From: Promicromonospora umidemergens
GTDB taxonomy: Bacteria > Actinomycetota > Actinomycetes > Actinomycetales > Cellulomonadaceae
DNA: 64,000 nucleotides
NCBI RefSeq assembly: GCF_024171995.1
Contig: NZ_JAMTCT010000010.1
Coordinates: forward strand, 124,001-188,000
Direction: 5' to 3'
Below are positions 23,668-32,139 of the stretch, one piece after another. How positions within the stretch are numbered: position 1 is the first letter of the stretch; each line of letters opens with the position of its first letter. The position numbers and the translations under genes were made by a program. A model generated the notes under the pieces. The model was not told the DNA's origin and ran no database searches. It was given only the letters and a program-made list of their open reading frames with translations.

Positions 23668-25023
23668 ATGCGCGCCCGCGTGCTGCAGGCGACGATCGCC
23701 GCGGTTGCGGTCGCCGTCCTGCTCCTGGGTATCCCGCTCGCTATCTTCGGTGCCCGGTACATCTACGGCCAGGAAGTCCAGCGAGTAGAGACCCGGGTGC
23801 AGGACCTCCTGGCTTCCTCCGTCAACTCCTACGAACGCAACCGTTCGGCCGCCGAGGCAGGTTTCGTCGACCAGTCGGTCCTGGACCGGGCAGTGCAGCC
23901 GCAGGACGCGGACATCGTCGCCTACGTGACGGTGAACCAGCCCAACGGGGAGCAGCTGGTCTCGGGCGAGCCCGTCACCGGCGCAACGATCGAGCGGGGT
24001 CTCATCTCCGAGTCGCAGCCGGTCATGGGCGTGCTGGTCTCGGTATCGGCCTGGCCGGCGTACATCAAGGCGATCAACGTCGTCGTGCTCGTCGTGTTCG
24101 GCAGCGTGGGCGCGTTCGCAGCGGGCGCCGTCACGGCTGCCTGGCAGGCGAACCGGCTGGCGCAACCTTTCGTGTACCTCGCCGCGTCGGCCGAACAGCT
24201 CGGCGCGGGACAGGTGCGTCCACGGCTGGATCCGTCCGGCGTGGAGGAGATCGACCTGGTCGCGGCCGAGCTGGCGCGAAGTTCCGACCGGCTGGCGGCG
24301 CGGCTCGCCGTCGAGAGACAGTTCACCTCGGACGCCTCCCACCAGCTCCGCACCCCGCTCACGGCACTCACGATGCGGCTGGAAGAGATCACGTTCACGT
24401 CCAGCGAGCCTGACGTGCAGGAGGAGGCCCGGATCTCGCTCGAGCAGGTGGAGCGGCTGGTCGGTGTGGTAGATGACCTGCTCTCCCGCTCGCGACGGGC
24501 ACAGGGCGGCACCACGGAGTCCGTCGACGTCGCCGTCGTCTTCCTCCAGCAGGAGGAGGAGTGGCGTGAGTCGTTCGAGCGGGCGGACCGCCACCTGAAC
24601 GTCGAGGACTCGGGCGGCGCCCGAGTGCTGGCGACGCCCGGGGCGCTCGCCCAGGTGCTCTCCACGCTCCTGGAGAACTCGCTCAAGCACGGCGCCGGCA
24701 CCACCACCCTGCGGATCCGTGAGGGGCAGCGCGGCGCCATGGCCATCGAGGTCACCGACGAGGGGGCCGGCGTGCCCGAGGACATGCAGGGCAAGATCTT
24801 CGAGCGCGGTGTCACGTCGGGCGCGGGGACGGGCCTCGGGCTGGCCCTGGCCAAGGACCTCGTGGCGGCTGACGGGGGAAATCTCCAGCTCACCCAGCGC
24901 ACACCGCCGGTGTTCTCGGTGTTCCTCTCGGGTGTGCCCAAGACGCTCGACCCGCACCAGGTGCTCCCGGTGGGGTCGAAGGTCTCCAGCTTCGGCCAGA
25001 GGAAGGGCCGCGGCCGCCGGTAG
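23668..25023 (+). CDS. HAMP-type sensor histidine kinase
   Basis: A 451-aa membrane sensor kinase with one membrane helix at 8-30, an extracellular sensing domain of about 105 residues, a second helix at about 136-158, a HAMP linker, a HisKA domain with His225 in DASHQLRTPLTAL, and a HATPase domain (LLENSLKHG, VTDEGAGVPE, GTGLGLALAKDL). It pairs with the OmpR-type regulator four bases upstream. Its TAG stop forms the first three bases of the TAGGCT box of purK. Confidence 0.94.
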   Translation: MRARVLQATIAAVAVAVLLLGIPLAIFGARYIYGQEVQRVETRVQDLLASSVNSYERNRSAAEAGFVDQSVLDRAVQPQDADIVAYVTVNQPNGEQLVSGEPVTGATIERGLISESQPVMGVLVSVSAWPAYIKAINVVVLVVFGSVGAFAAGAVTAAWQANRLAQPFVYLAASAEQLGAGQVRPRLDPSGVEEIDLVAAELARSSDRLAARLAVERQFTSDASHQLRTPLTALTMRLEEITFTSSEPDVQEEARISLEQVERLVGVVDDLLSRSRRAQGGTTESVDVAVVFLQQEEEWRESFERADRHLNVEDSGGARVLATPGALAQVLSTLLENSLKHGAGTTTLRIREGQRGAMAIEVTDEGAGVPEDMQGKIFERGVTSGAGTGLGLALAKDLVAADGGNLQLTQRTPPVFSVFLSGVPKTLDPHQVLPVGSKVSSFGQRKGRGRR

Positions 25024-25026
25024 GCT
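25021..25026 (+). promoter_or_regulatory. -10 box TAGGCT upstream of purK
   Basis: TAGGCT overlaps the stop codon of the kinase gene and ends eight bases before GTG 25035; a leaderless purK-purE transcript is plausible. Confidence 0.5.
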
Positions 25027-25034
25027 TCACCGAC

Positions 25035-26348
25035 GTGAGCGCAACACTCGATCCCGTCCCGGCCGAACGGCCGTCCTCCTCTGGTGAGCCGTCCGGCGCC
25101 GCCCCGTCCTCGGTGGGACCACCCGTCGTCGCGGTGGTCGGCGGCGGGCAGCTGGCCCGCATGATGGCGCCGGCCGCCGGCGAGCTGGGCATCCGGCTGC
25201 GCGTCCTGGTGGAGGACCCGGCGTCGTCGGCGGCCCAGGTCGTGACGGACACGCCGGTCGGCGAGGCCGGGGACGAGGCGGCGATCCGCTCGCTCATCGC
25301 GCCCGACGCCGGCCGGCCGGCCTCGGTGCTGACGTTCGAGCACGAGCACGTGCCGAACGACCTGCTCACGGACCTCATCGAGCACGGGACGCCCGTGCGC
25401 CCCGGCCCGCACGCGCTCGTGCAGGCACAGGACAAGATCGTGATGCGGCACCGGCTCACCGAGCTGGGTGTGCCGTGCCCGCGGTGGGCGCCGCTGCCTG
25501 CGTCGTCCCCGGAGGAGGGGCGGGCCGCGCTGGCGAGCTTCCTGCGCGAGGTGGGCGGCTCCGCCGTCGTCAAGACGTCCCGTGGCGGGTACGACGGCAA
25601 GGGCGTCCGCGTGGTCTCGTCCGCGGACGAGGTCGACGACTGGTTCGCCGGGGTGGCGGCCGGCGGCCCGCAGCTGCTCGTCGAGGAGAAGGTGCCGTTC
25701 GTGCGCGAGCTGGCCGCGCTGGTGGCCCGGCGCCCGTCGGGCGAGGTGCGGGCGTGGCCCGTCGTCGAGTCGGTGCAGCGGGACGGCGTCTGCGCGGAGG
25801 TGATCGCCCCGGCGCCCGGCCTGTCCGCGGAGCTCGACGCACGCGCGCGCGAGATCGCGACGACCGTGGCGGAGGGACTCGACGTCACCGGCGTGCTCGC
25901 CGTCGAGCTGTTCGAGGTCACGGGGCCGGACGGCGTGCCGACGGTCCTGGTCAACGAGCTCGCCATGCGCCCGCACAACAGCGGGCACTGGACCATCGAC
26001 GGCGCCGTGACGAGCCAGTTCGAGCAGCACCTGCGCGCGGTGCTGGACCTGCCGCTCGGCGCCACCGGGCCGACGGCGGCCTGGACCGTCATGGCGAACG
26101 TGCTGGGCTCCGAGCTGACCGAGCTCACCGACGCGTTGCCGGAGGTGCTCGCCGCGTTCCCCGAGGCGCGCGTCAACCTGTACGGCAAGGACATCCGGCC
26201 GGGCCGCAAGCTGGGCCACGTGAACGTGAGCGGCGACGACCTGGACGAGGTGCGGCGTCGGGCGGTCGCGGCGGCGGCCATGCTGCAGGGCGAGGCGCCT
26301 TCGCGGGGCGAGCCGGTCGAGACCACAGAGGAAGAGGCGAACGCATGA
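25035..26348 (+). CDS. purK: 5-(carboxyamino)imidazole ribonucleotide synthase PurK
   Basis: An ATP-grasp enzyme of de novo purine synthesis that carboxylates AIR to N5-CAIR using ATP and bicarbonate. It has 437 aa, slightly longer than usual because of a Ser/Pro-rich N-terminus of about 30 residues. The nucleotide-binding opening [20 protein letters not shown] is followed by the ATP-grasp core ([36 protein letters not shown]) and the metal/substrate site [23 protein letters not shown] 25035 is the start. The stop overlaps purE (ATGA). Linkage of purK-purE to LCP and TIGR03089 genes is conserved in actinobacteria. Confidence 0.96.
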   Translation: MSATLDPVPAERPSSSGEPSGAAPSSVGPPVVAVVGGGQLARMMAPAAGELGIRLRVLVEDPASSAAQVVTDTPVGEAGDEAAIRSLIAPDAGRPASVLTFEHEHVPNDLLTDLIEHGTPVRPGPHALVQAQDKIVMRHRLTELGVPCPRWAPLPASSPEEGRAALASFLREVGGSAVVKTSRGGYDGKGVRVVSSADEVDDWFAGVAAGGPQLLVEEKVPFVRELAALVARRPSGEVRAWPVVESVQRDGVCAEVIAPAPGLSAELDARAREIATTVAEGLDVTGVLAVELFEVTGPDGVPTVLVNELAMRPHNSGHWTIDGAVTSQFEQHLRAVLDLPLGATGPTAAWTVMANVLGSELTELTDALPEVLAAFPEARVNLYGKDIRPGRKLGHVNVSGDDLDEVRRRAVAAAAMLQGEAPSRGEPVETTEEEANA

Positions 26349-26854
26349 GCAGCAACCCGCAGGTCGGCATCGTGATGGGGTCGGACTCCGACTGGCCCGT
26401 GATGCAGGCGGCCGCCGAGGCGCTGGGCGAGTTCGACGTGCCGGTCGAGGTCGACGTCGTCTCGGCGCACCGTATGCCCACGGAGATGATCGACTACGGA
26501 CGGCAGGCCGCCGGCCGCGGCCTGCGGGTGATCATCGCGGGCGCGGGCGGGGCCGCGCACCTGCCGGGCATGCTCGCGTCGGTGACGCCGCTGCCCGTGA
26601 TCGGGGTGCCGGTGCCGCTGAAGTACCTTGACGGCATGGACTCGCTGCTGTCGATAGTGCAGATGCCGGCAGGCGTGCCCGTCGCGACGGTGTCGATCGG
26701 CGGGGCGCGGAACGCGGGCCTGCTCGCGGCGCGGATCCTGGCGTCCGGCACGGACGGCGAGTCGGCGGCGCTGCGGGAGCGCATGGAGGCGTTCCAGGCG
26801 GAGCTGAGCGCGGTCGCGCACGCCAAGGGCGAGAAGCTCCGCGCCCAGCTCTGA
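26345..26854 (+). CDS. purE: 5-(carboxyamino)imidazole ribonucleotide mutase PurE
   Basis: A class I PurE that converts N5-CAIR to CAIR, next step after PurK. It has 169 aa, the normal size. The substrate loop [19 protein letters not shown] and the [11 protein letters not shown] motif are all present. Its ATG overlaps the purK stop. A 63-bp perfect palindrome lies 13 bp after the stop. Confidence 0.97.
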   Translation: MSSNPQVGIVMGSDSDWPVMQAAAEALGEFDVPVEVDVVSAHRMPTEMIDYGRQAAGRGLRVIIAGAGGAAHLPGMLASVTPLPVIGVPVPLKYLDGMDSLLSIVQMPAGVPVATVSIGGARNAGLLAARILASGTDGESAALRERMEAFQAELSAVAHAKGEKLRAQL

Positions 26855-26867
26855 CCGAGCCGCCCCC

Positions 26868-26930
26868 TTCGAGAATGACGTGAGGTACCGGATCCGCCAG
26901 GCGGATCCGGTACCTCACGTCATTCTCGAA
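26868..26930. terminator. perfect 31-bp palindrome between purE and the LCP gene
   Basis: Arms 26868-26898 and 26900-26930 are exact reverse complements around a single A at 26899. The arm contains GAATGACGTGAGGTACCGGA. It sits between convergent genes and would act as a bidirectional terminator, but the length and perfection are unusual. There is no U-tract. Confidence 0.75.
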
Positions 26931-26948
26931 GCGGACCCTCAGGTCCGC
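26931..26948. terminator. hairpin GCGGACC-CTCA-GGTCCGC
   Basis: A 7-bp perfect stem with a four-base loop immediately after the 63-bp palindrome, 10 bp beyond the LCP stop codon (minus strand). Confidence 0.5.
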
Positions 26949-26958
26949 GGGCGGCCGG

Positions 26959-28521
26959 TCAGGAGCCTGGCATGCCGCCGACCTTCTGGCCTGCCTCGTA
27001 GTCTCCGTCGCGGATCTTCGCCCAGAACTCGCCCACATGGTCCGGGTCGAGCTGGACCGCCGACGCGCCCGACGGCGTCCTGTAGTCGATGGTGGCGATC
27101 GGCGGGGTGCCGGTCACGCCGTCGTCGCCGTTCGCGGTCCGGAACGCGAGGCCCATCATCGCGATGTCGATGATGCCCGAGTTGGTATCGGTCACGAGGG
27201 CCGCCAGGCCGGCGTCGGCGAGGCCCACCTGGGTGGCCGGGTTGAGCAGGACGGCCGGGTCCGCGATCTTCTTGCCGACCTGGGCGATGACCTGCTGCTG
27301 GCGCTCTGCGCGGCCGATGTCGCCCGTCGGGTCGGCGTAGCGCATGCGCGAGAACGCGATAGCGGTCTTGCCGTCCGTCATGTGGCAGCCGGCCTTCCAG
27401 TCGAGCTTCGACTTCACGTCGTGCACGTCGTAGTCCAGGCACAGGCGCACGCCGCCGACGGCGTCCACGACACCCTCGACGCCGCCGAAGCCGACCTCGA
27501 CGTAGTGGTCGACGGTCAGGCCGCTGAGGGCCTCCACGCTCTGCACCAGCAGCGGTGCGCCGCCGTAGGAGTACGCGGCGTTGATCTTGTCACCGCCCAC
27601 GCCGGGGATCTCCGCGTAGGTGTCCCGCGGGATCGAGATGAGGGCCACCGGACCCGACGACGGCTTGTGCAGCAACATGATCGTGTCGGTGCGGGCGCCG
27701 CTGGTGGAGTCGTTGATGCCGCCGCTGCCGCGGGCGTCCGAGCCCGCGATCAGGTAGGTCGAGCCAGACGTACCGGACGCCTCGGACAGTGCCTCGACGT
27801 GCTGGATCTTGCCGTCGGCCCAGATCAGGAGCCCGATCGGCCAGGCGAGGACGGCGAGCAGCACCAGCACGGTGACCACGCCGAAGACTCGGCCCTTGCG
27901 GATGCGGATGTTGCCGCCGCCCCGTCCGCCGGACGCGAGGGCACGCGGCGGGTTGCCGCCGCCCCGGCCACCACCGGCCGGCGGACGGGGTGCGGTGCGC
28001 ACCGGCGTCGGGCGTACGGGGCCCGCGCTCGCCCGGACCGGGCGGCCCGGGGGGATGGCCTGTGGTGGCTGGCCGCCGGCCGGCGGCGCCGAGCGTGGCG
28101 GGATGGACCGCGGCGCCTGCCTGCCGGAATCGCCCCGCGCGGGCATCCCCGACCTACGTGGTGGGACGGGCGGGGGATTGTTTCGTTGGCCGGACACCGG
28201 TACCTCCCGAGAAGACTGTCTACGTATGCGTGGTTCGCTGCGGGCCCCGTCCGAGCCTTCCGGCCGTCCGATGCGGTGCGCGCCACCGACGCCGGGAACC
28301 CCGACGCCGGGGGTCTCCGCGTTCGTGAGCCCGCCCTGCTCCTTGCCCGCCGCGTCGGGCACGATACGCGGACGCTCGCCCGTGTCACCCACCGGGATCG
28401 CGTCGTCGGCCCCCGGACGCCCGCTCACGCCCTGCGGCGTGAAGCTCGGCGGTATCCGGACACGCGTCACGTCGTCGTCGGACCCTCGGGCCGGACGGTT
28501 CGACGTTCTGGGATCTGACAT
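26959..28521 (-). CDS. LCP (LytR-CpsA-Psr) family glycopolymer ligase (1)
   Basis: A membrane protein expected to transfer undecaprenyl-linked glycopolymers onto peptidoglycan. The 520 residues consist of a Pro/Gly/Arg-rich cytoplasmic region of about 205 residues, one membrane helix (VVTVLVLLAVLAWPIGLLIW, about 212-232) and an extracellular LCP domain with TYLIAGSDARG, SGARTDTIMLLH, ISIPRDTYAEIPG, KINAAYSYGG, VDAVGGV and AIAFSRMRYADP...IGRAERQQ. The conserved Arg and Asp residues of the family are present. ATG 28521 is two bases after the stop of the next LCP gene upstream. The long disordered N-terminus could bind cytoplasmic or divisome proteins (inference). Confidence 0.94.
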   Translation of the reverse strand: MSDPRTSNRPARGSDDDVTRVRIPPSFTPQGVSGRPGADDAIPVGDTGERPRIVPDAAGKEQGGLTNAETPGVGVPGVGGAHRIGRPEGSDGARSEPRIRRQSSREVPVSGQRNNPPPVPPRRSGMPARGDSGRQAPRSIPPRSAPPAGGQPPQAIPPGRPVRASAGPVRPTPVRTAPRPPAGGGRGGGNPPRALASGGRGGGNIRIRKGRVFGVVTVLVLLAVLAWPIGLLIWADGKIQHVEALSEASGTSGSTYLIAGSDARGSGGINDSTSGARTDTIMLLHKPSSGPVALISIPRDTYAEIPGVGGDKINAAYSYGGAPLLVQSVEALSGLTVDHYVEVGFGGVEGVVDAVGGVRLCLDYDVHDVKSKLDWKAGCHMTDGKTAIAFSRMRYADPTGDIGRAERQQQVIAQVGKKIADPAVLLNPATQVGLADAGLAALVTDTNSGIIDIAMMGLAFRTANGDDGVTGTPPIATIDYRTPSGASAVQLDPDHVGEFWAKIRDGDYEAGQKVGGMPGS

Positions 28522-28523
28522 GG

Positions 28524-29840
28524 CTAGCCGCAGACCTTGGTGGTGTCGGCGCCGGTGAAAGCTTCTTCACCGGCCTGCTTGATCTCGGTCGACTCCGGCG
28601 TGGGCTCGGTGGCGCCACTCGTGCCGCTGTCGGTACCGGTACCGGTCTCGGTCCGGGCATCCGCACCGGCCTCCGTGCTCGCACCATCCGTCGGAGCGGA
28701 GGCCGAGGCGTCGGGCGACGGGGCGTCCGGGTCGGAGCCGACCGGCCTGTCGTGCTTGATGTCGTCCCACAGCTGTACGGCCTCGTCGGTCCAGAGGACG
28801 TTGGCCGTCTGGACCGGGTCGAACTCGTTGGGGACAGTCATGAAGGTGATCGTGTCAGGCCGTACGTTGCGCATGGAGTAAGCCAACCCGGCGAGTCCGT
28901 CGATGCTGGTGAGCTCCTTGTTCATGGTGAGCGAACCGGTCACCGCGTCGAGGAACCTGAGCGTCTTGGCTGGGTTGGTCAGCACCTCCTGGCTCAGCAC
29001 CTTGCGGGCGAGCGAGGCCATGACCTCCTGCTGCCTGCCGATGCGGCCCAGGTCGGTCCCGTCGCCGAGCCCGGCGCCCGTACGCGCTCGTGCGTAGTCC
29101 AGCGCCTTGACGCCCCGGAGGGTGTGCGTACCCGCCTCCAGCTCCAGGTGGTTCGCCTTCGCGGAGTAGATGGCCTCCTCGACGCAGACGTCGATGCCGC
29201 CGACGGCGTCGATCATCGAGGAGAAACCGGCGAAGTCGACGACCACGAAACCGTTCATGAAGACGCCGGTCAGCTCCTCGACGGCCTTGACGGTGCACAG
29301 CGCACCCGACGCGACGTCGCCGCCGTACTGCACACCCTGGGAGAACGCGGCGTTGAACTTGGTGCCGTACAGCTCGGGGGTGGTGGTGCCGTCCTTCGTC
29401 GTGCAGCTCGGGAGGTCCACCGTGGAGTCCCGGGGGATGGAGATCATCTCGACCCGGGACCGGTCGCCCGAGATGTGCATGACGACGGTGGTGTCGGAAC
29501 GGGCACCCATCTCGCCGCCGCCCGCCAGGTCCGCGTTGTCGCCGCCGCGCGAGTCGCTGCCCATGATCACGATGTTCAGCGGGGTGCCCGCGTTCGGGTC
29601 CTTCGGCAGCACCACCTTCGGACGGTCCGGCCCGAGGACGGTCATCTCCGCGGTCTCGATGTTCCCGGTCAGCTGGGTCACTGCCGCCGCACCGCCCGTG
29701 ATCGCCAGCGAGAGCACCGCGACGAGCGCCAGTCCGACCGTGCGGGAAGCGCCGCTACCCAGTCCTTTCAGCGTCCGGGCATGCGACGGTCCCTCGGCAG
29801 AGGTCGTCGCACCTGCGGCGCTGAAGTCAGGGAACGTCAC
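28524..29840 (-). CDS. LCP (LytR-CpsA-Psr) family glycopolymer ligase (2)
   Basis: 438 aa. A short cytoplasmic region is followed by one membrane helix at about 33-57 and an LCP domain (LNIVIMGSDSRGG, GARSDTTVVMHI, ISIPRDSTVDLP, FNAAFSQGV, IDAVGGIDVC, DYARART...LGRIGRQQEV). The C-terminal ~80 residues are a Ser/Thr/Glu-rich low-complexity tail ending in VCG. GTG 29840 is the start, eight bases after a TAGGAT box; a GTG two codons earlier is possible. It forms an operon with the other LCP gene. LCP linked to a TIGR03089 gene is the arrangement of M. tuberculosis Rv3267-Rv3268. Confidence 0.93.
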   Translation of the reverse strand: MTFPDFSAAGATTSAEGPSHARTLKGLGSGASRTVGLALVAVLSLAITGGAAAVTQLTGNIETAEMTVLGPDRPKVVLPKDPNAGTPLNIVIMGSDSRGGDNADLAGGGEMGARSDTTVVMHISGDRSRVEMISIPRDSTVDLPSCTTKDGTTTPELYGTKFNAAFSQGVQYGGDVASGALCTVKAVEELTGVFMNGFVVVDFAGFSSMIDAVGGIDVCVEEAIYSAKANHLELEAGTHTLRGVKALDYARARTGAGLGDGTDLGRIGRQQEVMASLARKVLSQEVLTNPAKTLRFLDAVTGSLTMNKELTSIDGLAGLAYSMRNVRPDTITFMTVPNEFDPVQTANVLWTDEAVQLWDDIKHDRPVGSDPDAPSPDASASAPTDGASTEAGADARTETGTGTDSGTSGATEPTPESTEIKQAGEEAFTGADTTKVCG

Positions 29841-29848
29841 GGCCACCG

Positions 29849-29854
29849 ATCCTA
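29849..29854 (-). promoter_or_regulatory. -10 box TAGGAT upstream of LCP (2)
   Basis: TAGGAT on the minus strand ends eight bases before GTG 29840, with no ribosome-binding site. Confidence 0.5.
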
Positions 29855-30068
29855 GATGCTGGGTGTCGCACGGCGGCGCGCCCTCCGAGGTCGGACCGTA
29901 GAGGGTTCGTGGAGAAGCCCGAAGACCCTGTGCGGCCAGTGCGAAAGGGCGTGCGACCGGACATTCGAACGCGTGGATACCCGGCATCCTCGAGTCGTTC
30001 GCCGCGCTCTCCGGCGGGCCGGACCTACCGGGCGCTCGGCGGGCGCCGAACGGCCGCGCTCGTCCGTG

Positions 30069-30806
30069 TCACCGCTGAGCCTGCTCGGTGCTCAGCAGCC
30101 GGGCCAGGCGGGCGTCGTCGTGCTCCAGCTCTGCGGCGGTCGCCGGGGAGGTGAGGACCACGGAACCGCCACCGGCCCAGACGCCGAGCAGGTGCCGCAG
30201 CAGGTCCGCGACCGCACCACGCCCGTCCACCAGCACTCGGGCACCGGCTCCGGGCTCTGGGACCAGGTCCTTGTGCCCGACGGTGCCCGCGGCGGTCACC
30301 AGGGCGTCCTGCTGGGGTTCTACCTCGGGCACCCAGCCGATGGCGTCGCCGTAGGTCATCACGGCCGAGGCCGCGTCGATGGCGCCGGGAGGCAGGTCGC
30401 CGTCGTACCGGCGGGCCAGCGCGGGCAGGGAGACGGCGACGAGGTCGGCCCCGCCGTCGGCCCAGCGCTCCGGGCTGTCGGTGACGACGACGTCCGGCTG
30501 CGCGACGGAGGCGTCGGGCACGGCGATGGTCGCGCCGGTACGCCAGGCGGCCAGCGCCCACACCGCGGTGCGCCAGTGCACGGGCAGGTCGACGACGACG
30601 CTGGTGCCCGGCCCGACGTCGAACTCCTCGACGAGCAGGTTGACGGTCTTGCTCGCCCAGTTGGCGAGGACGGCGCCGGAGAGCTCGACGCGTTCGCCGT
30701 CGTCGCCGTACCAGGTGAGACGGGGGCGACCGCCGTCGGCGGCGAGGCGAGCGAGGAGCGAGGCGATGTCGGGCACGGGGCCGCCGCTGCGGGACGCGAT
30801 CTGCAT
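30069..30806 (-). CDS. TIGR03089 family protein
   Basis: A 245-aa actinobacterial protein of the TIGR03089 family, related to the N-terminal part of AMP-forming acyl-CoA synthetases but too short to be a complete enzyme. Visible stretches include PRLTWYGDDGERVELSG, NLLVEEFDVGPGTSVVVDLP and HWRTAVWALAAWRTGATI, which correspond to the start of the adenylation fold. The ATP-binding and adenylate motifs further along that fold are absent. Start ATG 30806 follows a TAGGCT box by six bases. Its conserved place beside LCP genes suggests a cell-envelope link; the molecular function is unknown. Confidence 0.88.
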   Translation of the reverse strand: MQIASRSGGPVPDIASLLARLAADGGRPRLTWYGDDGERVELSGAVLANWASKTVNLLVEEFDVGPGTSVVVDLPVHWRTAVWALAAWRTGATIAVPDASVAQPDVVVTDSPERWADGGADLVAVSLPALARRYDGDLPPGAIDAASAVMTYGDAIGWVPEVEPQQDALVTAAGTVGHKDLVPEPGAGARVLVDGRGAVADLLRHLLGVWAGGGSVVLTSPATAAELEHDDARLARLLSTEQAQR

Positions 30807-30812
30807 GCCGTC

Positions 30813-30818
30813 AGCCTA
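30813..30818 (-). promoter_or_regulatory. -10 box TAGGCT, leaderless TIGR03089 gene
   Basis: TAGGCT (minus strand) ends six bases before ATG 30806; same box and spacing as in front of pdtaS. Confidence 0.65.
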
Positions 30819-30860
30819 TGAGTTCGGATCTCCACCCGCGGACCGATGACTCCGGCGGCC

Positions 30861-31217
30861 GCCGAACCGCAACTTGTTCCGCCCCTGGCGGCGCCGAACC
30901 GCAAGTTGCGCGGGTTGGGGTCCGCCGAGCCGCAAGCTGCGCGGGTTGGTGCTGCCGAACCGCAAGTTGCCCGTGCTCAAGCGGCCGGTATGTCGCCGAA
31001 CCGCAACTTGCTCGTCACGGGCCGCGCCGAACCGCGAGCCACGTGTCGATCAGGGCCCGGATGGACCATCTTCGTTCGGTTCGGCGTCGATGAAGAAGGG
31101 GAACTTGCGGCTCGGCGTTCGTCGGGCCGCTGGAGGACCACTAACTTGCGGCTCGGCGCCACGCTGCCCGCATCAACTTGCGGTTCGGCGACCAGCACGA
31201 GCAACGTGCGGCTCGGT
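30861..31217. repeat. mirror-symmetric array of a 16-bp unit (GCCGAACCGCAAGTTG)
   Basis: Six direct units start at 30861, 30893, 30924, 30954, 30995 and 31026; five inverted units start at 31070, 31101, 31142, 31174 and 31202. The core is GCCGARCCGCAASTTG. Intervals between starts are 32, 31, 30, 41, 31 and then 31, 41, 32, 28. The two halves mirror each other around 31055/31056: unit pairs 31026/31070, 30995/31101 and 30954/31142 are exactly equidistant, and the next two pairs are off by two bases or fewer. Sequences between units are not complementary although their lengths are. It is non-coding (31-bp period). Confidence 0.85.
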
Positions 31218-31237
31218 ATCTGTCGGGTGGCGGCCCG

Positions 31238-31337
31238 CTGATCGGCCGGACTGATCGACCGGACTGATCGGCCGGACTGATCGGCCGGACTGATCGACCG
31301 GACTGACCGGACTGACTGACCGGACTGACTGACCGGA
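31238..31337. repeat. tandem 13-bp repeat CTGATCGRCCGGA
   Basis: Five perfect-length units of CTGATCGGCCGGA or CTGATCGACCGGA (31238-31302), then a shortened 9-bp unit and two CTGACTGACCGGA units. It begins about 20 bp after the mirror-symmetric array. The period is not a multiple of three, so no conserved protein is encoded. Confidence 0.9.
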
Positions 31338-31340
31338 CAG

Positions 31341-31396
31341 ACTTGCCGACTTGCCGACTTGCCGACTTGCCGACTTGCCGACTTGCCGACTTGCCG
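31341..31396. repeat. tandem 8-bp repeat ACTTGCCG x7
   Basis: Seven perfect head-to-tail copies of ACTTGCCG, followed by a GCCG-rich stretch. Perfect identity suggests recent expansion or slippage. Confidence 0.95.
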
Positions 31397-31420
31397 GCCG
31401 GCCGGCCGACCTGTCGACCC

Positions 31421-31460
31421 ACCGATCCACCGATCCACCGATCCACCGATCCACCGACCC
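31421..31460. repeat. tandem 8-bp repeat ACCGATCC x5
   Basis: Four perfect copies of ACCGATCC and a fifth with one change (ACCGACCC). A further GGCCGACCTGTCGACC motif occurs on both sides (near 31405 and 31479). Confidence 0.9.
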
Positions 31461-31797
31461 ATCAGCCACCGACGCACCGGCCGACCTGTCGACCGACCGA
31501 CACCGATCCCGGCCCTGGCGGCGGTTCGCCGGTGCCCGGGGATATGAAAAGCAGGAGCTCTGAGTGAGACGTGCGCCACGACCTGCGGAAGGACTCGTGA
31601 ATTACCCGTGGAATCCGTGGGCGATAGCACATTTCCGCTTGACGACTCCAGGCGACACGCGTGTAATTCCATGTATGCAGTTTTCGTAGCGCATACGCAA
31701 CGGGGCCTGGAGACTGCAGGTCTGGCCAGCCACGATGACCGGTATGGGTCGGGCCGGCAAGGCCCCGGAGCACGGACACGGCATGGAGGGGCACGTC
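31461..31797. other. upstream region of whiB2
   Basis: 337 bp without a supported gene. The first part is a decaying continuation of the tandem repeats; from about 31560 the GC content drops noticeably and a good promoter is present at 31639-31667. Confidence 0.6.
31639..31667 (+). promoter_or_regulatory. candidate whiB2 promoter, TTGACG-N17-TGTAAT
   Basis: TTGACG (31639-31644), a 17-bp spacer and TGTAAT (31662-31667) match the housekeeping consensus at five of six bases each. Transcription would start near 31674, leaving a 5' leader of about 120 nt before whiB2. Confidence 0.6.
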
Positions 31798-32139
31798 ATG
31801 TGGAACATTCTGGAATCGGACGTGAAGTTCCCGACTGACGCGGAAATCGCGGCGGTGCCGGTGGCACCGGTCCTGCCGCTTTTCGGCGAGCTGTACGAGC
31901 TGACGGAGCCGGACGAGTCGCTGCTCGGTTGGCAGGAGCGTGCCCTGTGCGCGCAGACCGACCCGGAGGCCTTCTTCCCGGAGAAGGGCGGGTCCACCCG
32001 CGAGGCCAAGAAGGTCTGCTCCGGCTGCGAGGTCAGGGCCGAGTGCCTGGACTACGCGCTGGAGAACGACGAGCGGTTCGGTATCTGGGGCGGTCTCTCG
32101 GAGCGTGAGCGGCGCAAGCTGAAGCGCCGCGCGGTCTGA
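31798..32139 (+). CDS. whiB2: WhiB2/WhmD-type iron-sulfur regulator
   Basis: A WhiB-family regulator needed for septation and cell division in mycobacteria (WhmD). 113 aa from ATG 31798, which has GGAGGGG six bases upstream; starts at 31735 and 31783 are in frame but lack one. Cluster cysteines are at 51, 74, 77 and 83 (ALCAQTD, VCSGC, AEC), followed by GIWGG and the basic tail RRKLKRRAV. The acidic/proline-containing N-terminus of about 45 residues is typical of the WhiB2 group. The stop codon is the first base triplet of a dispersed repeat. Its place next to the LCP and mannose genes is the same as in M. tuberculosis. Confidence 0.93.
   Translation: MWNILESDVKFPTDAEIAAVPVAPVLPLFGELYELTEPDESLLGWQERALCAQTDPEAFFPEKGGSTREAKKVCSGCEVRAECLDYALENDERFGIWGGLSERERRKLKRRAV

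Noticed and set aside
30861-31217. CRISPR array reading of the 16-bp units
   Set aside because: Units are only 16 bp, occur in both orientations, and no cas gene is present in the window.
31341-31567. Short open frames through the octamer repeats (Pro/Thr/Arg/Leu-rich peptides)
   Set aside because: The 8-bp period keeps several frames open at once; there is no ribosome site and the composition is a by-product of the repeat.
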